Source of the DNA: JACVRX01 sp963819885
GTDB lineage: Bacteria; Actinomycetota; Actinomycetes; Jiangellales; Jiangellaceae
DNA length: 64,000 nt
Assembly (NCBI GenBank): GCA_963819885.1
Contig: CAWFXV010000020.1
Span: forward strand, 14,810 to 78,809
Direction: 5' to 3'
A model generated the notes under the pieces. That model was not told where the DNA came from. It did no database searches and worked only from the letters and a program-made list of their open reading frames with translations. The position numbers and the translations under genes are program-made. Below are positions 28,404 to 36,925 of the stretch, piece after piece. Within the stretch, counting starts at the first letter, position 1. Every line of letters starts with the position of its first letter.

Positions 28404-29482
28404 CCGTGGAGTCTTCCGCGCCCGCCGCCGAAGGTGCCCGCAGTCCCTCGGCCACGGCCACCATCAGTTGGTGGGGTGTGCGCACAATGGCGGAGCACGA
28501 GTTCCGGCTACGGCTTCGGGCCGGTCGCTGGCGCTGGTTGCTCGCCGCCTGGTTCGTCACCTTGCTGCTGCTGACCTGGGGACTTCGGGCAGCGTTGGTC
28601 GCGACTGGGGCACCGGAACCGGGTGTGGACATGTTCGGCGGCCTGATGCTGTTCATGCTGGCGCTCGCGATGCTGGTCGTCCCCGCGCTCACTGCGCAGT
28701 CGATCAACGGCGATCGCGAACGCGGCGTCCTTGCGACCCTGCAAACCACGCTGCTCACCCCCGCGGAAATCGCTGTCGGCAAGCTCTTTGCAGCCTGGGC
28801 GACGGCGTTGGTGTTCTTGGCGGTTTCGCTTCCGTTGATCGTGTGGTGCCTGGTAGAGGGCGGCGTGTCCGTAGGTCGAGTGATCGGCACCCTGATCGTC
28901 ATGGCCCTGCTCCTCGGGACTTTGGCGGCAATTGCGCAGTGCCTGTCCGCATTATTCGCCCGCAGCACGACTTCGGCTGTCATGTCGTACCTGGTGGTCT
29001 TCGCCCTGAGTATCGGCACGCTCATCGCTTTCTTCATCGCGCTGATGCTCACTACCGAGACACAAACAGTCACCGAGCGGATCCCGGTGTGGGACAACGG
29101 TCAACCCCAGTTCGACGAGGAGACCGGTCAGCCGATCAACGTCGACCGTTGGCAGACGGCGGAGTACGAGGCATCGGTCCAGCAGACGGAGAAGGTCTGG
29201 TGGGTACTGGCCCCGAATCCATTCGCGATCCTCGCCGACTCGACTAGCGGCACTGCAGAATGGGAGCGAGCTGGGTTCGACCCGCTGCAAACAATTCGCG
29301 AAGGTCTGCGGTCCGCTCGCGACCCCGACTCGGGCTGGAGCGGTGTCGCGAGCACCGAGAAGGCGGTCTGGCCATATGGGCTGGCGTTCAATCTGCTGCT
29401 CGGCATCGGCGCTCTGACCCTAACGATCCGGCGCCTGAGAACGCCGTACGACCGCCTTCCCCGTGGGGTGAGGGTGGCGTGA
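28400..29482 (+). CDS. ABC-2-type transporter permease
   Basis: Integral membrane protein of 360 residues with six predicted membrane segments, among them WLLAAWFVTLLLLTWGL, MLFMLALAMLVVPALTAQSI, ALVFLAVSLPLIVWCLV, TLIVMALLLGTLAAIAQCL and YLVVFALSIGTLIAFFIAL, and a last one near residue 335. The motif NGDRERGVLATLQTTLLTPAEIAVGKL is the coupling-helix region seen in ABC-2 permeases. A large extracytoplasmic loop of about 100 residues lies between segments 5 and 6 (residues 215-320), which may bind substrate or partner. Translationally coupled to the ATPase gene. Confidence 0.85.
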   Translation: MTVESSAPAAEGARSPSATATISWWGVRTMAEHEFRLRLRAGRWRWLLAAWFVTLLLLTWGLRAALVATGAPEPGVDMFGGLMLFMLALAMLVVPALTAQSINGDRERGVLATLQTTLLTPAEIAVGKLFAAWATALVFLAVSLPLIVWCLVEGGVSVGRVIGTLIVMALLLGTLAAIAQCLSALFARSTTSAVMSYLVVFALSIGTLIAFFIALMLTTETQTVTERIPVWDNGQPQFDEETGQPINVDRWQTAEYEASVQQTEKVWWVLAPNPFAILADSTSGTAEWERAGFDPLQTIREGLRSARDPDSGWSGVASTEKAVWPYGLAFNLLLGIGALTLTIRRLRTPYDRLPRGVRVA

Positions 29483-29523
29483 CCTCGCGCCCGTTCGTGG
29501 TCGCTGTCCGGTCGGATCACCGG

Positions 29524-30120
29524 TCAGCGCTCGGAGGCCTCCGCGACTACGTCGGCTAGCAACTCGTCTTCGGCCTCGCTCACCGGGTCGGTGTGATGGT
29601 CGAGCCGGGTGTGGGCGATCAGCGAGTGCAGCGCGCGAAGGATCCCGCCGCAGGTTGCCCCCCACGACGACAGGTAGGAGAACTGCCACCACCACAGCGC
29701 CTCGAGTGTTCGCCCGTCGTGGTAGTGCGCCAGGCCGTGCAGCAGGTCGGAGGCGATGCTCGCCAGGTCGTCGGAGATCAAGAAGCCGTCGGCGCCGCGA
29801 TCGGGATCCATCGGATCGACGATCTCGACGTAGTCGTCGACGGGAGCGAGCAGGCGGGCCAATCGCTCCCGCAACTCCTCGACGTCGGAGTCGGGTCCCG
29901 GGTCCGGCTCGAAGCGTTCGTCCGGGACGACATCGCTGATGGCGCCGAGCCTGCCCCCTGCAAGCGCAAGCTGGCTGATCTCCAACAGCAGCAGGGAGAG
30001 CGTGCTGCCGGTGTCCTCGCCTCGAGCGATTTCCCGCAAGGCGACCAGAAAGCTCTCGATCTGGTCGGCGATCTCAGCGGCGAAGTCCGCATATTCCTCG
30101 GCGGCGTCCGGCTCAGACAT
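29524..30120 (-). CDS. DUF5063-family protein
   Basis: Acidic all-helical protein of 198 residues: YADFAAEIADQIESFLVALR, then GSTLSLLLLEISQLALAGGR, and DDLASIASDLLHGLAHYHDG with a conserved tryptophan-rich segment ALWWWQFSYLSSWGATCGGI. The ATG at 30120 overlaps the end of recR by eight bases and has GGAGG inside recR. DUF5063 genes commonly follow recR in actinomycetes, as far as I recall, which suggests a link with the RecFOR pathway or with growth control; no function is established by the sequence. Confidence 0.8.
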   Translation of the reverse strand: MSEPDAAEEYADFAAEIADQIESFLVALREIARGEDTGSTLSLLLLEISQLALAGGRLGAISDVVPDERFEPDPGPDSDVEELRERLARLLAPVDDYVEIVDPMDPDRGADGFLISDDLASIASDLLHGLAHYHDGRTLEALWWWQFSYLSSWGATCGGILRALHSLIAHTRLDHHTDPVSEAEDELLADVVAEASER

Positions 30121-30712
30121 CGAGCAACCTCCGCCCCTCGAACGCACGGCCCAAGGTGACCTCGTCGGCATACTCGAGGTCGCCTCCTACTGGAAGTCCA
30201 CTGGCCAGCCGCGTGACGCGCAACCCCATCGGCCTGATCAATCTGGCCAGGTACGTCGCAGTCGCCTCGCCCTCGAGGTTCGGATCGGTCGCGAGGATGA
30301 CCTCAGTGACCGTGTCGTCGGCAAGCCGCCGCATCAACTCGCGCACCCGGAGATCGTCCGGGCCAATGCCCTCGATCGGGCTGATCGCTCCGCCGAGAAC
30401 GTGATATCGGCCACGAAACTCCCGCGTACGCTCGATCGCGACGACGTCCTTCGGCTCCTCAACCACACAGATCTGGGCAGCATCGCGCCGTGGGTCACGG
30501 CAGATCCGGCACTGTTCCTCTTCGGCGACGTTGCCGCAGACGGCACAGAACCGCACCTTTTCCTTGACCTCGACCAGCGCCGCGGCCAGCCGGCGCACAT
30601 CCACGGCATCGGAGGCGAGCACATGGAAGGCGATCCGCTGGGCACCCTTGGGGCCGACACCCGGCAGCCGGCCGAGCTCGTCGATGAGATCCTGGACGAC
30701 TCCCTCGTACAT
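30113..30712 (-). CDS. recR: recombination mediator protein RecR
   Basis: RecR of 199 residues, the normal length, acting with RecO (and RecF) to load RecA onto SSB-coated single-stranded DNA. N-terminal helix-hairpin-helix LGRLPGVGPKGAQRIAFHVL, a C4 zinc finger with C56, C59, C68 and C71 (FCAVCG and CRICRD), then a Toprim domain (ICVVEEPKDVVAIERT, ILATDPNLEGEATA). It is part of the run dnaX - ybaB - recR - DUF5063, the standard bacterial replication/repair cluster, with 21 bases to the ybaB gene. Confidence 0.95.
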   Translation of the reverse strand: MYEGVVQDLIDELGRLPGVGPKGAQRIAFHVLASDAVDVRRLAAALVEVKEKVRFCAVCGNVAEEEQCRICRDPRRDAAQICVVEEPKDVVAIERTREFRGRYHVLGGAISPIEGIGPDDLRVRELMRRLADDTVTEVILATDPNLEGEATATYLARLIRPMGLRVTRLASGLPVGGDLEYADEVTLGRAFEGRRLLDV

Positions 30713-30733
30713 GACCGGGCCCTATTCGGACGT

Positions 30734-31102
30734 TCAGGTGCCGGTGACTGCTGGCGGGTCCTGACCGGCTGAGCCAGCGAGCATGCCGCCGATTCCCTCG
30801 CCCAGCGGACCCATCTGCTCGGCCGCCATCTTCTGCACCTGAGCGGTGGCGTCGCGGACTGCCGCCACCACGAGGTCGGCCAGCGTCTCCACGTCAGCGG
30901 GATCGACGACCGACGGATCGATCTCGAGTGCGACCAGCTCGCCTGCTCCGGTGACCGTTGCCGTGATCAAACCGCCGCCAGCCGTTCCGGTGACCTCGGC
31001 TGCGGCCAGGTTCTGCTGCGCCGACATCAGTTGTTCCTGCATTTGCTGAGCCTGCTGGAGCAGCTGCTGGAAATCGATGCCTTCCGAGCCGGGCGGGAAC
31101 AC
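30734..31102 (-). CDS. ybaB: YbaB/EbfC nucleoid-associated protein
   Basis: Small DNA-binding protein of 122 residues. The helical start is FQQLLQQAQQMQEQLMSAQQ, followed by VTGTAGGGLITATVTGAGEL and the second helix LADLVVAAVRDATAQVQKMA, and a glycine-rich tail GPLGEGIGGMLAG. The dimer binds DNA without strong sequence preference. GTG start at 31102. On the minus strand a TAGGCT box at 31157-31162 could be a -10 for a promoter between dnaX and ybaB. Partner genes dnaX and recR flank it. Confidence 0.9.
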   Translation of the reverse strand: MFPPGSEGIDFQQLLQQAQQMQEQLMSAQQNLAAAEVTGTAGGGLITATVTGAGELVALEIDPSVVDPADVETLADLVVAAVRDATAQVQKMAAEQMGPLGEGIGGMLAGSAGQDPPAVTGT

Positions 31103-31182
31103 TCACTGCCTCCGTTGCTGGTCGGTCTGGCGCTGGCCGATTTGCTCTTGAACGTGAGCCTAACGCGGCGCCCATGGGTCTA

Positions 31183-33120
31183 TCAGCCGTGCTCGATCTC
31201 CTCGATCACGCGTGCGCCGAGAGTTCGCTCCAAGAGTTGGCGTTCGGACAGGCTCTCGGAGTCGTGGTTTCGGTCGTCTGGGCTGACCTCGTCGTCGCTG
31301 GACCGCCCGGGTGATGACGCGGCTGTCGGGGTCGGCTGGCGAATGGCCGCCCGAGCCGCCGTTGCCGGCCTTCCTTCCGGTGGTTTCGATGGCGCGGCTA
31401 ACGCGTCCGGATGCGATGGCGGCTCGGCCCCGGCGGGGGCGCCCGTGGTGACCTCGGAGCTCGCCTGGACGGCCGGATCGACGATCGCCTCAACCCGCAG
31501 ATCGACCCCAAGAACGTCGGCGATGGCTTCGCGGAGATTGGCCTGGAAGTCATCGCGGCGGACGAAGGTGTCGCGCAGGGACGCTTGGCGGAACCCCAGC
31601 GTCAGCACCCCGTCGGCAACATCGACGACCGCTGCTTGCTGGGAGATGAGGCTCCACGGGGTGCGCTTGATATCACGAAGGCGTACCAGTACCTCAGGCC
31701 AGAGCCGCCGCAGGTCAGCCGTGCCGCCGGCCAGCACGCCGCTGGGCGCGGGGTCCCGCTCGGGGTGCTGGGGTGGTGGATGGGCGGTCTCCACCGGCGC
31801 CGATTCCGCGTCCGGGCCCGCCGCGGGCGCGGCGTCGGGTTCGGATGTCGGCTGGTGGTCGGCTGCCGCTGAGTCGGTCGGACCTGACGCAGAACGCGCT
31901 TCCAGGTCAACCGGCGGATCGGCCCCGCCGCTGGTTCCAGGCGCGACGGCGTCGTCGAGACCGAGCCGTCGCTCGAGGCGATCCAGCCTGGCCTGGATCG
32001 CGACGGCCGAGCCACCTGCCCCAGGCAGCAGCAGGCGGGCGCACACCAGCTCGAGCTGCAGGCGCGTCGGGGTCGCGCCTTTCATCGCGGTGATGCCCTC
32101 GTCGACGACGTCGGCCAATCGAACCAGGTCGGCTGGTCCGAACCGGCCGGCTTGCGCTGCCATCCGAGCTGCCTGGTCGTCCGGCGCCTCGATGAGACCG
32201 CTCGATGCAGCGCTCGGCACCGTCCGCACGATCACCAGGTCGCGGAAGCGCTCCAACAGGTCGGTGAGAAAACGGCGAGGATCATGCCCGGAGTCCATAA
32301 CCTTGTCGATAGCGGCGAAGACGCCCGCACCGTCGTCGGCGGCAATGGCCTCGACCACTTCATCGAGCAGGGTGGCGTCGGTGAACCCGAGCAGCGCGAT
32401 CGCCAGGTCATAGGTGACTCCCTCCTCGCCGGCACCCGCGATGAGCTGGCCGAGAACCGACTGGGCATCGCGGGCCGAGCCCGCACCTGCGCGCGCGACC
32501 AGAGCCAGGGCAGTCGGTTCGATCGCCACCTTTTCCTGCCGGCAGATGTAGGCCAGGTTCTGCTGCAGGATCCGACCGGGAATCAACCGGAAAGGGTAGT
32601 GGTGGGTACGGGAGCGGATGGTGCTGAGGATCTTGTCCGGTGCCGTCGTCGCGAAGATGAACCTCAGATGCGGCGGCGGCTCCTCGATCAGCTTCAGCAA
32701 CGCGTTGGCCGCACCCGGGCCGAGCTGATGCGCTTCGTCGATGATGTAGATCTTGAATCGAGACGAGATCGGCGTGAAGTGGGCCTTCTCCCGCAGGTCC
32801 CGCGCATCGTCAACGAGGCCGTGCGTGGCTGCGTCGAGTTCGACGACGTCGATGCTGCCCGGGCCGTTGGGGGCCAGCTCGCGGCAGGAGTCGCACACTC
32901 CGCACGGCTCCGGAGTAGGCCCCTGCTCGCAGTTGAGGGACCGGGCGAGGATGCGCGCGCTGGAGGTCTTGCCGCAGCCTCGGGGGCCAGAGAACAGGTA
33001 CGCGTGATGCACGCGGTCGTTGGCGAGAGCCCGGGTCAACGGCCCGGTGACATGGTCCTGCCCCACCACGTCGGCGAACCGGCCGGGGCGGTAGGTGCGG
33101 TACAACGCAAGGGAGGACAC
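31183..33120 (-). CDS. dnaX: DNA polymerase III subunits gamma/tau
   Basis: Clamp-loader ATPase subunit, 645 residues. Walker A in FSGPRGCGKTSSARILARSL, zinc-binding cysteines in CEQGPTPEPCGVCDSC, DEAHQLG as the DExH box, and sensor motif FATTAPDKILSTIRSR. Domain III follows to about residue 365; the remaining 280 residues are a low-complexity, proline/alanine-rich tau region with one structured block (RRLWPEVLVRLRDIKRTPWS) that should bind the polymerase alpha subunit. No slippery A-run for a programmed gamma frameshift was seen, so only the full form is predicted. The GTG is seven bases after TAGGGT with no ribosome-binding site: probable leaderless mRNA. The SRP RNA gene lies upstream. Confidence 0.95.
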   Translation of the reverse strand: MSSLALYRTYRPGRFADVVGQDHVTGPLTRALANDRVHHAYLFSGPRGCGKTSSARILARSLNCEQGPTPEPCGVCDSCRELAPNGPGSIDVVELDAATHGLVDDARDLREKAHFTPISSRFKIYIIDEAHQLGPGAANALLKLIEEPPPHLRFIFATTAPDKILSTIRSRTHHYPFRLIPGRILQQNLAYICRQEKVAIEPTALALVARAGAGSARDAQSVLGQLIAGAGEEGVTYDLAIALLGFTDATLLDEVVEAIAADDGAGVFAAIDKVMDSGHDPRRFLTDLLERFRDLVIVRTVPSAASSGLIEAPDDQAARMAAQAGRFGPADLVRLADVVDEGITAMKGATPTRLQLELVCARLLLPGAGGSAVAIQARLDRLERRLGLDDAVAPGTSGGADPPVDLEARSASGPTDSAAADHQPTSEPDAAPAAGPDAESAPVETAHPPPQHPERDPAPSGVLAGGTADLRRLWPEVLVRLRDIKRTPWSLISQQAAVVDVADGVLTLGFRQASLRDTFVRRDDFQANLREAIADVLGVDLRVEAIVDPAVQASSEVTTGAPAGAEPPSHPDALAAPSKPPEGRPATAARAAIRQPTPTAASSPGRSSDDEVSPDDRNHDSESLSERQLLERTLGARVIEEIEHG

Positions 33121-33127
33121 TCTTCGA

Positions 33128-33133
33128 ACCCTA
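33128..33133 (-). promoter_or_regulatory. -10 box of dnaX (leaderless)
   Basis: On the minus strand TAGGGT is followed by TCGAAGA and the GTG at 33120, i.e. TANNNT plus seven bases with no Shine-Dalgarno sequence. Confidence 0.5.
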
Positions 33134-33201
33134 GCTTCGAGCTCCGACCGAAAGATGCTCGCACTCGGACTTGCTCGGACTCCTCGTCACTCCAACGAAA
33201 G

Positions 33202-33288
33202 GACCCCTCGCGCACCCGGTAGAGCCCACCTGCCCTTGCTGCCTTCCGGCCCTGGGGGATTGAGCGGGATGCCGCCGCACGAGGGGTC
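33202..33288 (-). ncRNA. ffs: signal recognition particle RNA (4.5S type)
   Basis: On the minus strand, GACCCCTCGTGCGG at the 5' end pairs with GCGCGAGGGGTC at the 3' end, and the apical SRP hallmark GGGCCGGAAGGCAGCAAGG (with the GGAA tetraloop and asymmetric AGCA bulge) is fully present, followed by GGTGGGCTCTACCGGG. About 87 nt, the usual short actinobacterial form; exact ends are approximate. Confidence 0.93.
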
Positions 33289-33383
33289 GGCTGCCCAGTG
33301 TACGGCGCACGGCGCCAGGCGGGCATGCCCCAGCCTGATCACGGACTTCGGCTGGTCGGCCGTGCTCGGTTACCCTCGGCGGC

Positions 33384-33468
33384 GGAGGATTCGCCTAGTG
33401 GCCTAGGGCGCACGCTTGGAAAGCGTGTTGGGGGCAACCCCTCGCGGGTTCGAATCCCGCATCCTCCG
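33384..33468 (+). tRNA. tRNA-Ser(GGA)
   Basis: Acceptor GGAGGAT pairs with ATCCTCC, discriminator G. The anticodon arm is CACGC-TTGGAAA-GCGTG with anticodon GGA, a long class II variable arm follows (TTGGGGGCAACCCCTC), and the T-arm is GCGGGTTCGAATCCCGC. 85 nt; CCA not encoded. Confidence 0.95.
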
Positions 33469-33542
33469 CTTACTAGACGATCGACCGGATGCTCAGCCCT
33501 GTCGGCGGCAACCCGGGACCGATCGCCCGGGAGGTGCATCCG

Positions 33543-34004
33543 ATGGGGCATCCAGAAGACGACGACGGACTGCCCGGCCTCTGGATCTGCCCGCGCTGCG
33601 GAGCCAGGTTGGTGAGCCGGAATCTATGGCACTCCTGCGGGACGTTTACCCTCGACGGCTTGTTTGCCAAGTCTGAGCCAGCCGTGTTAGGTCTGGCCCG
33701 GAAGTACGTCGCCCTACTGCACACTCTCGGCGACGTCCAGGTGATTCCGCAGAAGACACGACTCGTCTGTGTTGCCCGGGTTCGGTTCGCCGGGCTCGAG
33801 CCGCGTAAGGAGGGCTTTCTGGCGAATTTCGCGCTGCATCGATGGCTGGACAGCCCACGGATTGTCAAGACAGCAGATTATGGCCCGCGATGGCGGGCGC
33901 ACTACGTTCTCGTTCGGGCTGACACCGACCTGAACGAAGAGCTGAGAGCGTGGCTGCAGGAGTCGCACGACATCGTCGGGGTGCAACCTGACCTGCGCCG
34001 CTAG
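33543..34004 (+). CDS. DUF5655-type protein with N-terminal zinc knuckle
   Basis: Protein of 153 residues from the ATG at 33543, which has GGGAGGTG about seven bases upstream. The beginning, LWICPRCGARLVSRNLWHSC, shows a CPRC...H-x-C arrangement fit for one zinc ion, then AKSEPAVLGLARKYVALLHT and VIPQKTRLVCVARVRFAGLE, the alpha/beta core that I associate with DUF5655. The gene is alone on the plus strand after tRNA-Ser. Function unknown; the fold is thought to be related to nucleases or nucleic-acid-binding proteins, which I cannot test here. Confidence 0.7.
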   Translation: MGHPEDDDGLPGLWICPRCGARLVSRNLWHSCGTFTLDGLFAKSEPAVLGLARKYVALLHTLGDVQVIPQKTRLVCVARVRFAGLEPRKEGFLANFALHRWLDSPRIVKTADYGPRWRAHYVLVRADTDLNEELRAWLQESHDIVGVQPDLRR

Positions 34005-34111
34005 TCTTTGCTGCTCGGCCTACCCGCTCCCCGGGCGGCTCATGCTGCAAGCGGGCGATCAGACCTCTTGATCTACGCCAAGCCCGCGGCGATCGACGCC
34101 AGGGGACCCAC

Positions 34112-34189
34112 CACCAGGCGAACTCGTACATCACCAGGCGGTAAGCCTCGTGATCTACCGGCAAGGGTGGGTGAACGTGTTCATTCCGG
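34112..34189 (+). repeat. dispersed 78-bp structured repeat, copy B
   Basis: Starts CACCAGGC, ends GTGAACGTGTTCATTCCGG, and matches 8083-8160 over its whole length in the same orientation. Its hairpin is TCACCAGGC (34131-34139) / GCCTCGTGA (34145-34153), which is the reverse complement of the hairpin in copy A. A 16-base partial match (ACCAGGCAGGTAAGCC) is at 43635-43650. Confidence 0.6.
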
Positions 34190-34213
34190 AAGGGCGGAGG
34201 ACCGGCGGAGAGG

Positions 34214-35899
34214 TCAGCGGCGACGGCGGGTGCCGAACATGCCGCGGGTGATCTCGCGGGCCAACGCTGTACCGGCCGAGCGGAGGAAGCCCTCGACGGC
34301 CTTCGAGCCGAGCACCTGCTCGACGACGCCACCGCTGGCGGTTGAGGCATCCGCCTTGCGGGACCGCGACTTCCGTGCCGGCGGCTCGGGGGGAGGCGGC
34401 GGCGGCACGGTCGGTGTCCCGGTGCCGAGGATCTCCTGTTCGAGCCGCTCGGCCTCGGTCATGCCGGACGGCGGTGCCTGCGCGACCGTCTCGGCAGGCG
34501 CGCCGACCGGGGCCGGCGACGGGGCCAGCGGAGCACCCGGGCCGGCGGCGATGTCACCGGTCAGCTTCTCGTACGCGGACTCCCGGTCCAACGCCTCGTT
34601 ATAGAGCGCCGCAAGCGGCGACGCAGCGACGATCCCGTCGAGCACTGTCTGCGCCGACGGCGCCATCAGCGACTGTGGAGCCGGCAACATCGCATATGCG
34701 ACCGGCGTCGGAGCGCCTTTCTCCGACATCACCGTGATGACGGCCTCGCCGATCCCGACGGTGGTGAGCAGCTCCTCGAGGTCGTACGGGGAGGTCGGGA
34801 ACGTCCGGACTGTGGCCTTGAGCGCCGCAGCGTCGTCAGGGGTGAACGCCCGCAGCTGGTGCTGGATCCGGCTGCCCAGCTGAGCCAGCACATCTTCATG
34901 GACGTCCTTTGGTGTCTGGGTGACGAAGAAGACGCCGACACCCTTTGAGCGGATCAGCCGGACGGTCTGGATCAGCGCGTCCCGGAATCCACGCGACGCA
35001 TCCTTGAACAGCAGATGCGCCTCGTCGAAGAAGAAGACCAACTTCGGCTTGTCCAGATCACCGGCCTCGGGCAGCGCCTCGAACAGCTCGGCGAGCAGCC
35101 ACATCAGAAACGTCGAGAACAGGACCGGCCGGTCCTGAACCCCCGGTAGCTCGAGCAGCGTGATCATGCCGCGGCCGTCGGGGGTGTTGCGCATCAGTTG
35201 CGACACGTCGAACTCTGGCTCCCCGAAGAACGTGTCGCCGCCGGACTCGGCGAAATTGATCAGCGACCGAAGAATGACGCCAGCGGTGGGCTTCGCCAGC
35301 GCACCAAGCTCCGCCAAGTCGGCCTTGCCCGCATCGGAGGTCAGGTGCTGGATGACGGCCCGCAGGTCTTTGAGGTCGAGCAGCGGCAAGCCGGCCTTGT
35401 CGGCGTAGTGGAAGACCAGGCCAAGGGAGCTCTCCTGGGTGTCGTTGAGCTGGAGCACCTTCGATAACAGGGTCGGCCCGAACGAGGTCACGGTCGCCCG
35501 TACCGGCACGCCGGACCCGGTGTCGCCGAGGCGAAGCAGCTCGACCGGAAATGCGGTTGGTACCCACTGCTGGCCGATACCTTCTGCCCGGGCCGTGATC
35601 TTCTCGCCGGGAGCCCCCGGCGACGCCAGGCCGGAGAGGTCTCCCTTGACGTCAGCCGCGAACACCGGCACGCCCGCCGTGGACAGCTGTTCCGCCATCA
35701 GCTGCAGGGTCTTGGTCTTGCCAGTTCCGGTGGCGCCGGCCACGAGTCCATGCCGGTTGAGCATCGCGAGCGGCACGCGCACTTTGACATCGGGCCGGGG
35801 CACTTTGTCGACGACCAGGGCGCCGAGTTCGACACATGGACCGTCGAAGGCGTAGCCCTCGCGAACAGCCGTTTCGATGTCGGACTTCGCTGTCGCCAT
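34214..35899 (-). CDS. HerA-like ATPase of the DUF853 (YjgR) family
   Basis: P-loop ATPase of the FtsK/HerA superfamily, 561 residues. Walker A is VAGATGTGKTKTLQL, followed by VFAADVKGDLSGLA; Walker B is LVFFFDEAHLLFKDA, and the arginine-finger/sensor segment VGVFFVTQTPKDVHEDVLAQ. A flexible Pro-rich linker (about residues 445-510) precedes a C-terminal basic helix REITRGMFGTRRRR. E. coli YjgR is the best-known relative; its role is not settled. The ATG at 35899 has GGGAG upstream; 35944 is the first in-frame alternative. It stands alone on the minus strand with the dispersed repeat copy B beyond its 3' end. Confidence 0.85.
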   Translation of the reverse strand: MATAKSDIETAVREGYAFDGPCVELGALVVDKVPRPDVKVRVPLAMLNRHGLVAGATGTGKTKTLQLMAEQLSTAGVPVFAADVKGDLSGLASPGAPGEKITARAEGIGQQWVPTAFPVELLRLGDTGSGVPVRATVTSFGPTLLSKVLQLNDTQESSLGLVFHYADKAGLPLLDLKDLRAVIQHLTSDAGKADLAELGALAKPTAGVILRSLINFAESGGDTFFGEPEFDVSQLMRNTPDGRGMITLLELPGVQDRPVLFSTFLMWLLAELFEALPEAGDLDKPKLVFFFDEAHLLFKDASRGFRDALIQTVRLIRSKGVGVFFVTQTPKDVHEDVLAQLGSRIQHQLRAFTPDDAAALKATVRTFPTSPYDLEELLTTVGIGEAVITVMSEKGAPTPVAYAMLPAPQSLMAPSAQTVLDGIVAASPLAALYNEALDRESAYEKLTGDIAAGPGAPLAPSPAPVGAPAETVAQAPPSGMTEAERLEQEILGTGTPTVPPPPPPEPPARKSRSRKADASTASGGVVEQVLGSKAVEGFLRSAGTALAREITRGMFGTRRRR

Positions 35900-35951
35900 T
35901 GCGGGCTCCCATGCTGCCGTCATACCCGGAGGGAGCCTATCCACGGGGATC

Positions 35952-35957
35952 TAGAAT
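35952..35957 (+). promoter_or_regulatory. -10 box deciding the start of the 109-residue gene (leaderless)
   Basis: TAGAAT followed by seven bases and GTG at 35965. The same box contains the ATG at 35956, which therefore cannot be the start of this transcript. Confidence 0.5.
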
Positions 35958-35964
35958 GCGAGGG

Positions 35965-36294
35965 GTGATCTTCAAGCGGGTCGGGGAGGGACGCCCGTAC
36001 CCCGACCACGACACCACCTTCAAGGCGTGGTCAGACTTGCCGCCACGGCAAGTGCGCCTGGACGAGCTCGTCACGACGAAGCGGACTCTGGACCTCGACG
36101 CGCTGCTCGCCGAGGACTCGACGTTCTACGGCGACCTGTTCGCCCACGTCGTCGAATGGCAGGGCGAGTTGTACCTCGAAGACGGCTTGCACCGGGCCTT
36201 GCGCGCCGCCCTACAACAGCGGCCGGTGATCCACGCGCGGGTGCTGGTGCTTGGCGGCGATTCGGAGTCGGCGGGACTAGGCTCGCCAGACTAG
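35965..36294 (+). CDS. conserved-looking actinobacterial protein of unknown function
   Basis: Protein of 109 residues starting VIFKRVGEGRPYPDH. The central segment PPRQVRLDELVTTKRTLDLD, followed by FYGDLFAHVVEWQGELYLED and GLHRALRAALQQ, has the rhythm of a ParB/sulfiredoxin-like nuclease fold (a region like xDGxHRxxAA), but key residues are not complete, so this is only a resemblance. I do not recognise a named family with confidence. GTG 35965 is chosen because TAGAAT lies seven bases before it. It is divergent from the HerA-like gene and 35 bases before the LytR_C gene on the same strand, possibly co-transcribed. Confidence 0.65.
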   Translation: MIFKRVGEGRPYPDHDTTFKAWSDLPPRQVRLDELVTTKRTLDLDALLAEDSTFYGDLFAHVVEWQGELYLEDGLHRALRAALQQRPVIHARVLVLGGDSESAGLGSPD

Positions 36295-36329
36295 GAACTG
36301 TGGCGCTCAGCGCCTGATCGGAAGGCTCG

Positions 36330-36884
36330 GTGGCCGTGTCGCGCGATCTCGGCGCCCAGACCCGCCACCCGGCCGATCGGCGTCATCAGCGGACCGCCAT
36401 CACCATGCTCGTGCTCGCAGCCTTCGTCGCGTTCGCCGGATGGTTTGCCTGGAACACCATCACCAACCCCGGGTCCGACACCACGGCTGACGACCCGACC
36501 GGGGCGACCACCTGCATTCCCGCCGTTCCGCCGGACGCGCCGGCACCAGGCGACATCTCGCTCAACGTCTACAACGCCACTGATCGCAACGGTCTCGCGT
36601 CCAGCGCGGCTCGCGAGATGCGCACGCGAGGGTTCGCGATCCTCGACGTCGCGAACGACCCGTTGAACAAGCCAGTCACCGGAACTGCTGAAGTCCGCGC
36701 CGGAGCCGGCAGCGAGTCCGCCGCCAGTGTCGTGATCGCACAGGTGCCCGGCGCGGTCTTCGTGCTCGACACCCGCACTGACGGCACCGTCGACCTGGTG
36801 GTCGGCGAGGCGTTCGAAGCACTTGCACCCGCTGGCGTGCCCCCCACGGCGGTCACGTCTGGCGCACCGCTGCCCGCTTGTTAG
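36330..36884 (+). CDS. membrane-anchored LytR C-terminal-domain protein
   Basis: Protein of 184 residues with one N-terminal membrane segment (about residues 24-42, AITMLVLAAFVAFAGWFAW), a flexible linker, and an extracytoplasmic LytR_C domain: ISLNVYNATDRNGLASSAAR, then MRTRGFAILDVANDP and FVLDTRTDGTVDLVVGEAFE. LytR_C domains are found behind LCP cell-wall ligases; here the LCP catalytic domain is absent, so the protein may be an accessory or binding factor at the cell wall. GTG start at 36330 with GGAAGG upstream; GTG 36336 is also possible. Confidence 0.8.
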   Translation: MAVSRDLGAQTRHPADRRHQRTAITMLVLAAFVAFAGWFAWNTITNPGSDTTADDPTGATTCIPAVPPDAPAPGDISLNVYNATDRNGLASSAAREMRTRGFAILDVANDPLNKPVTGTAEVRAGAGSESAASVVIAQVPGAVFVLDTRTDGTVDLVVGEAFEALAPAGVPPTAVTSGAPLPAC

Positions 36885-36925
36885 GTCCGTCAACGCCGTA
36901 ACGGCCTGCTGGCCGGCGGGAGCTT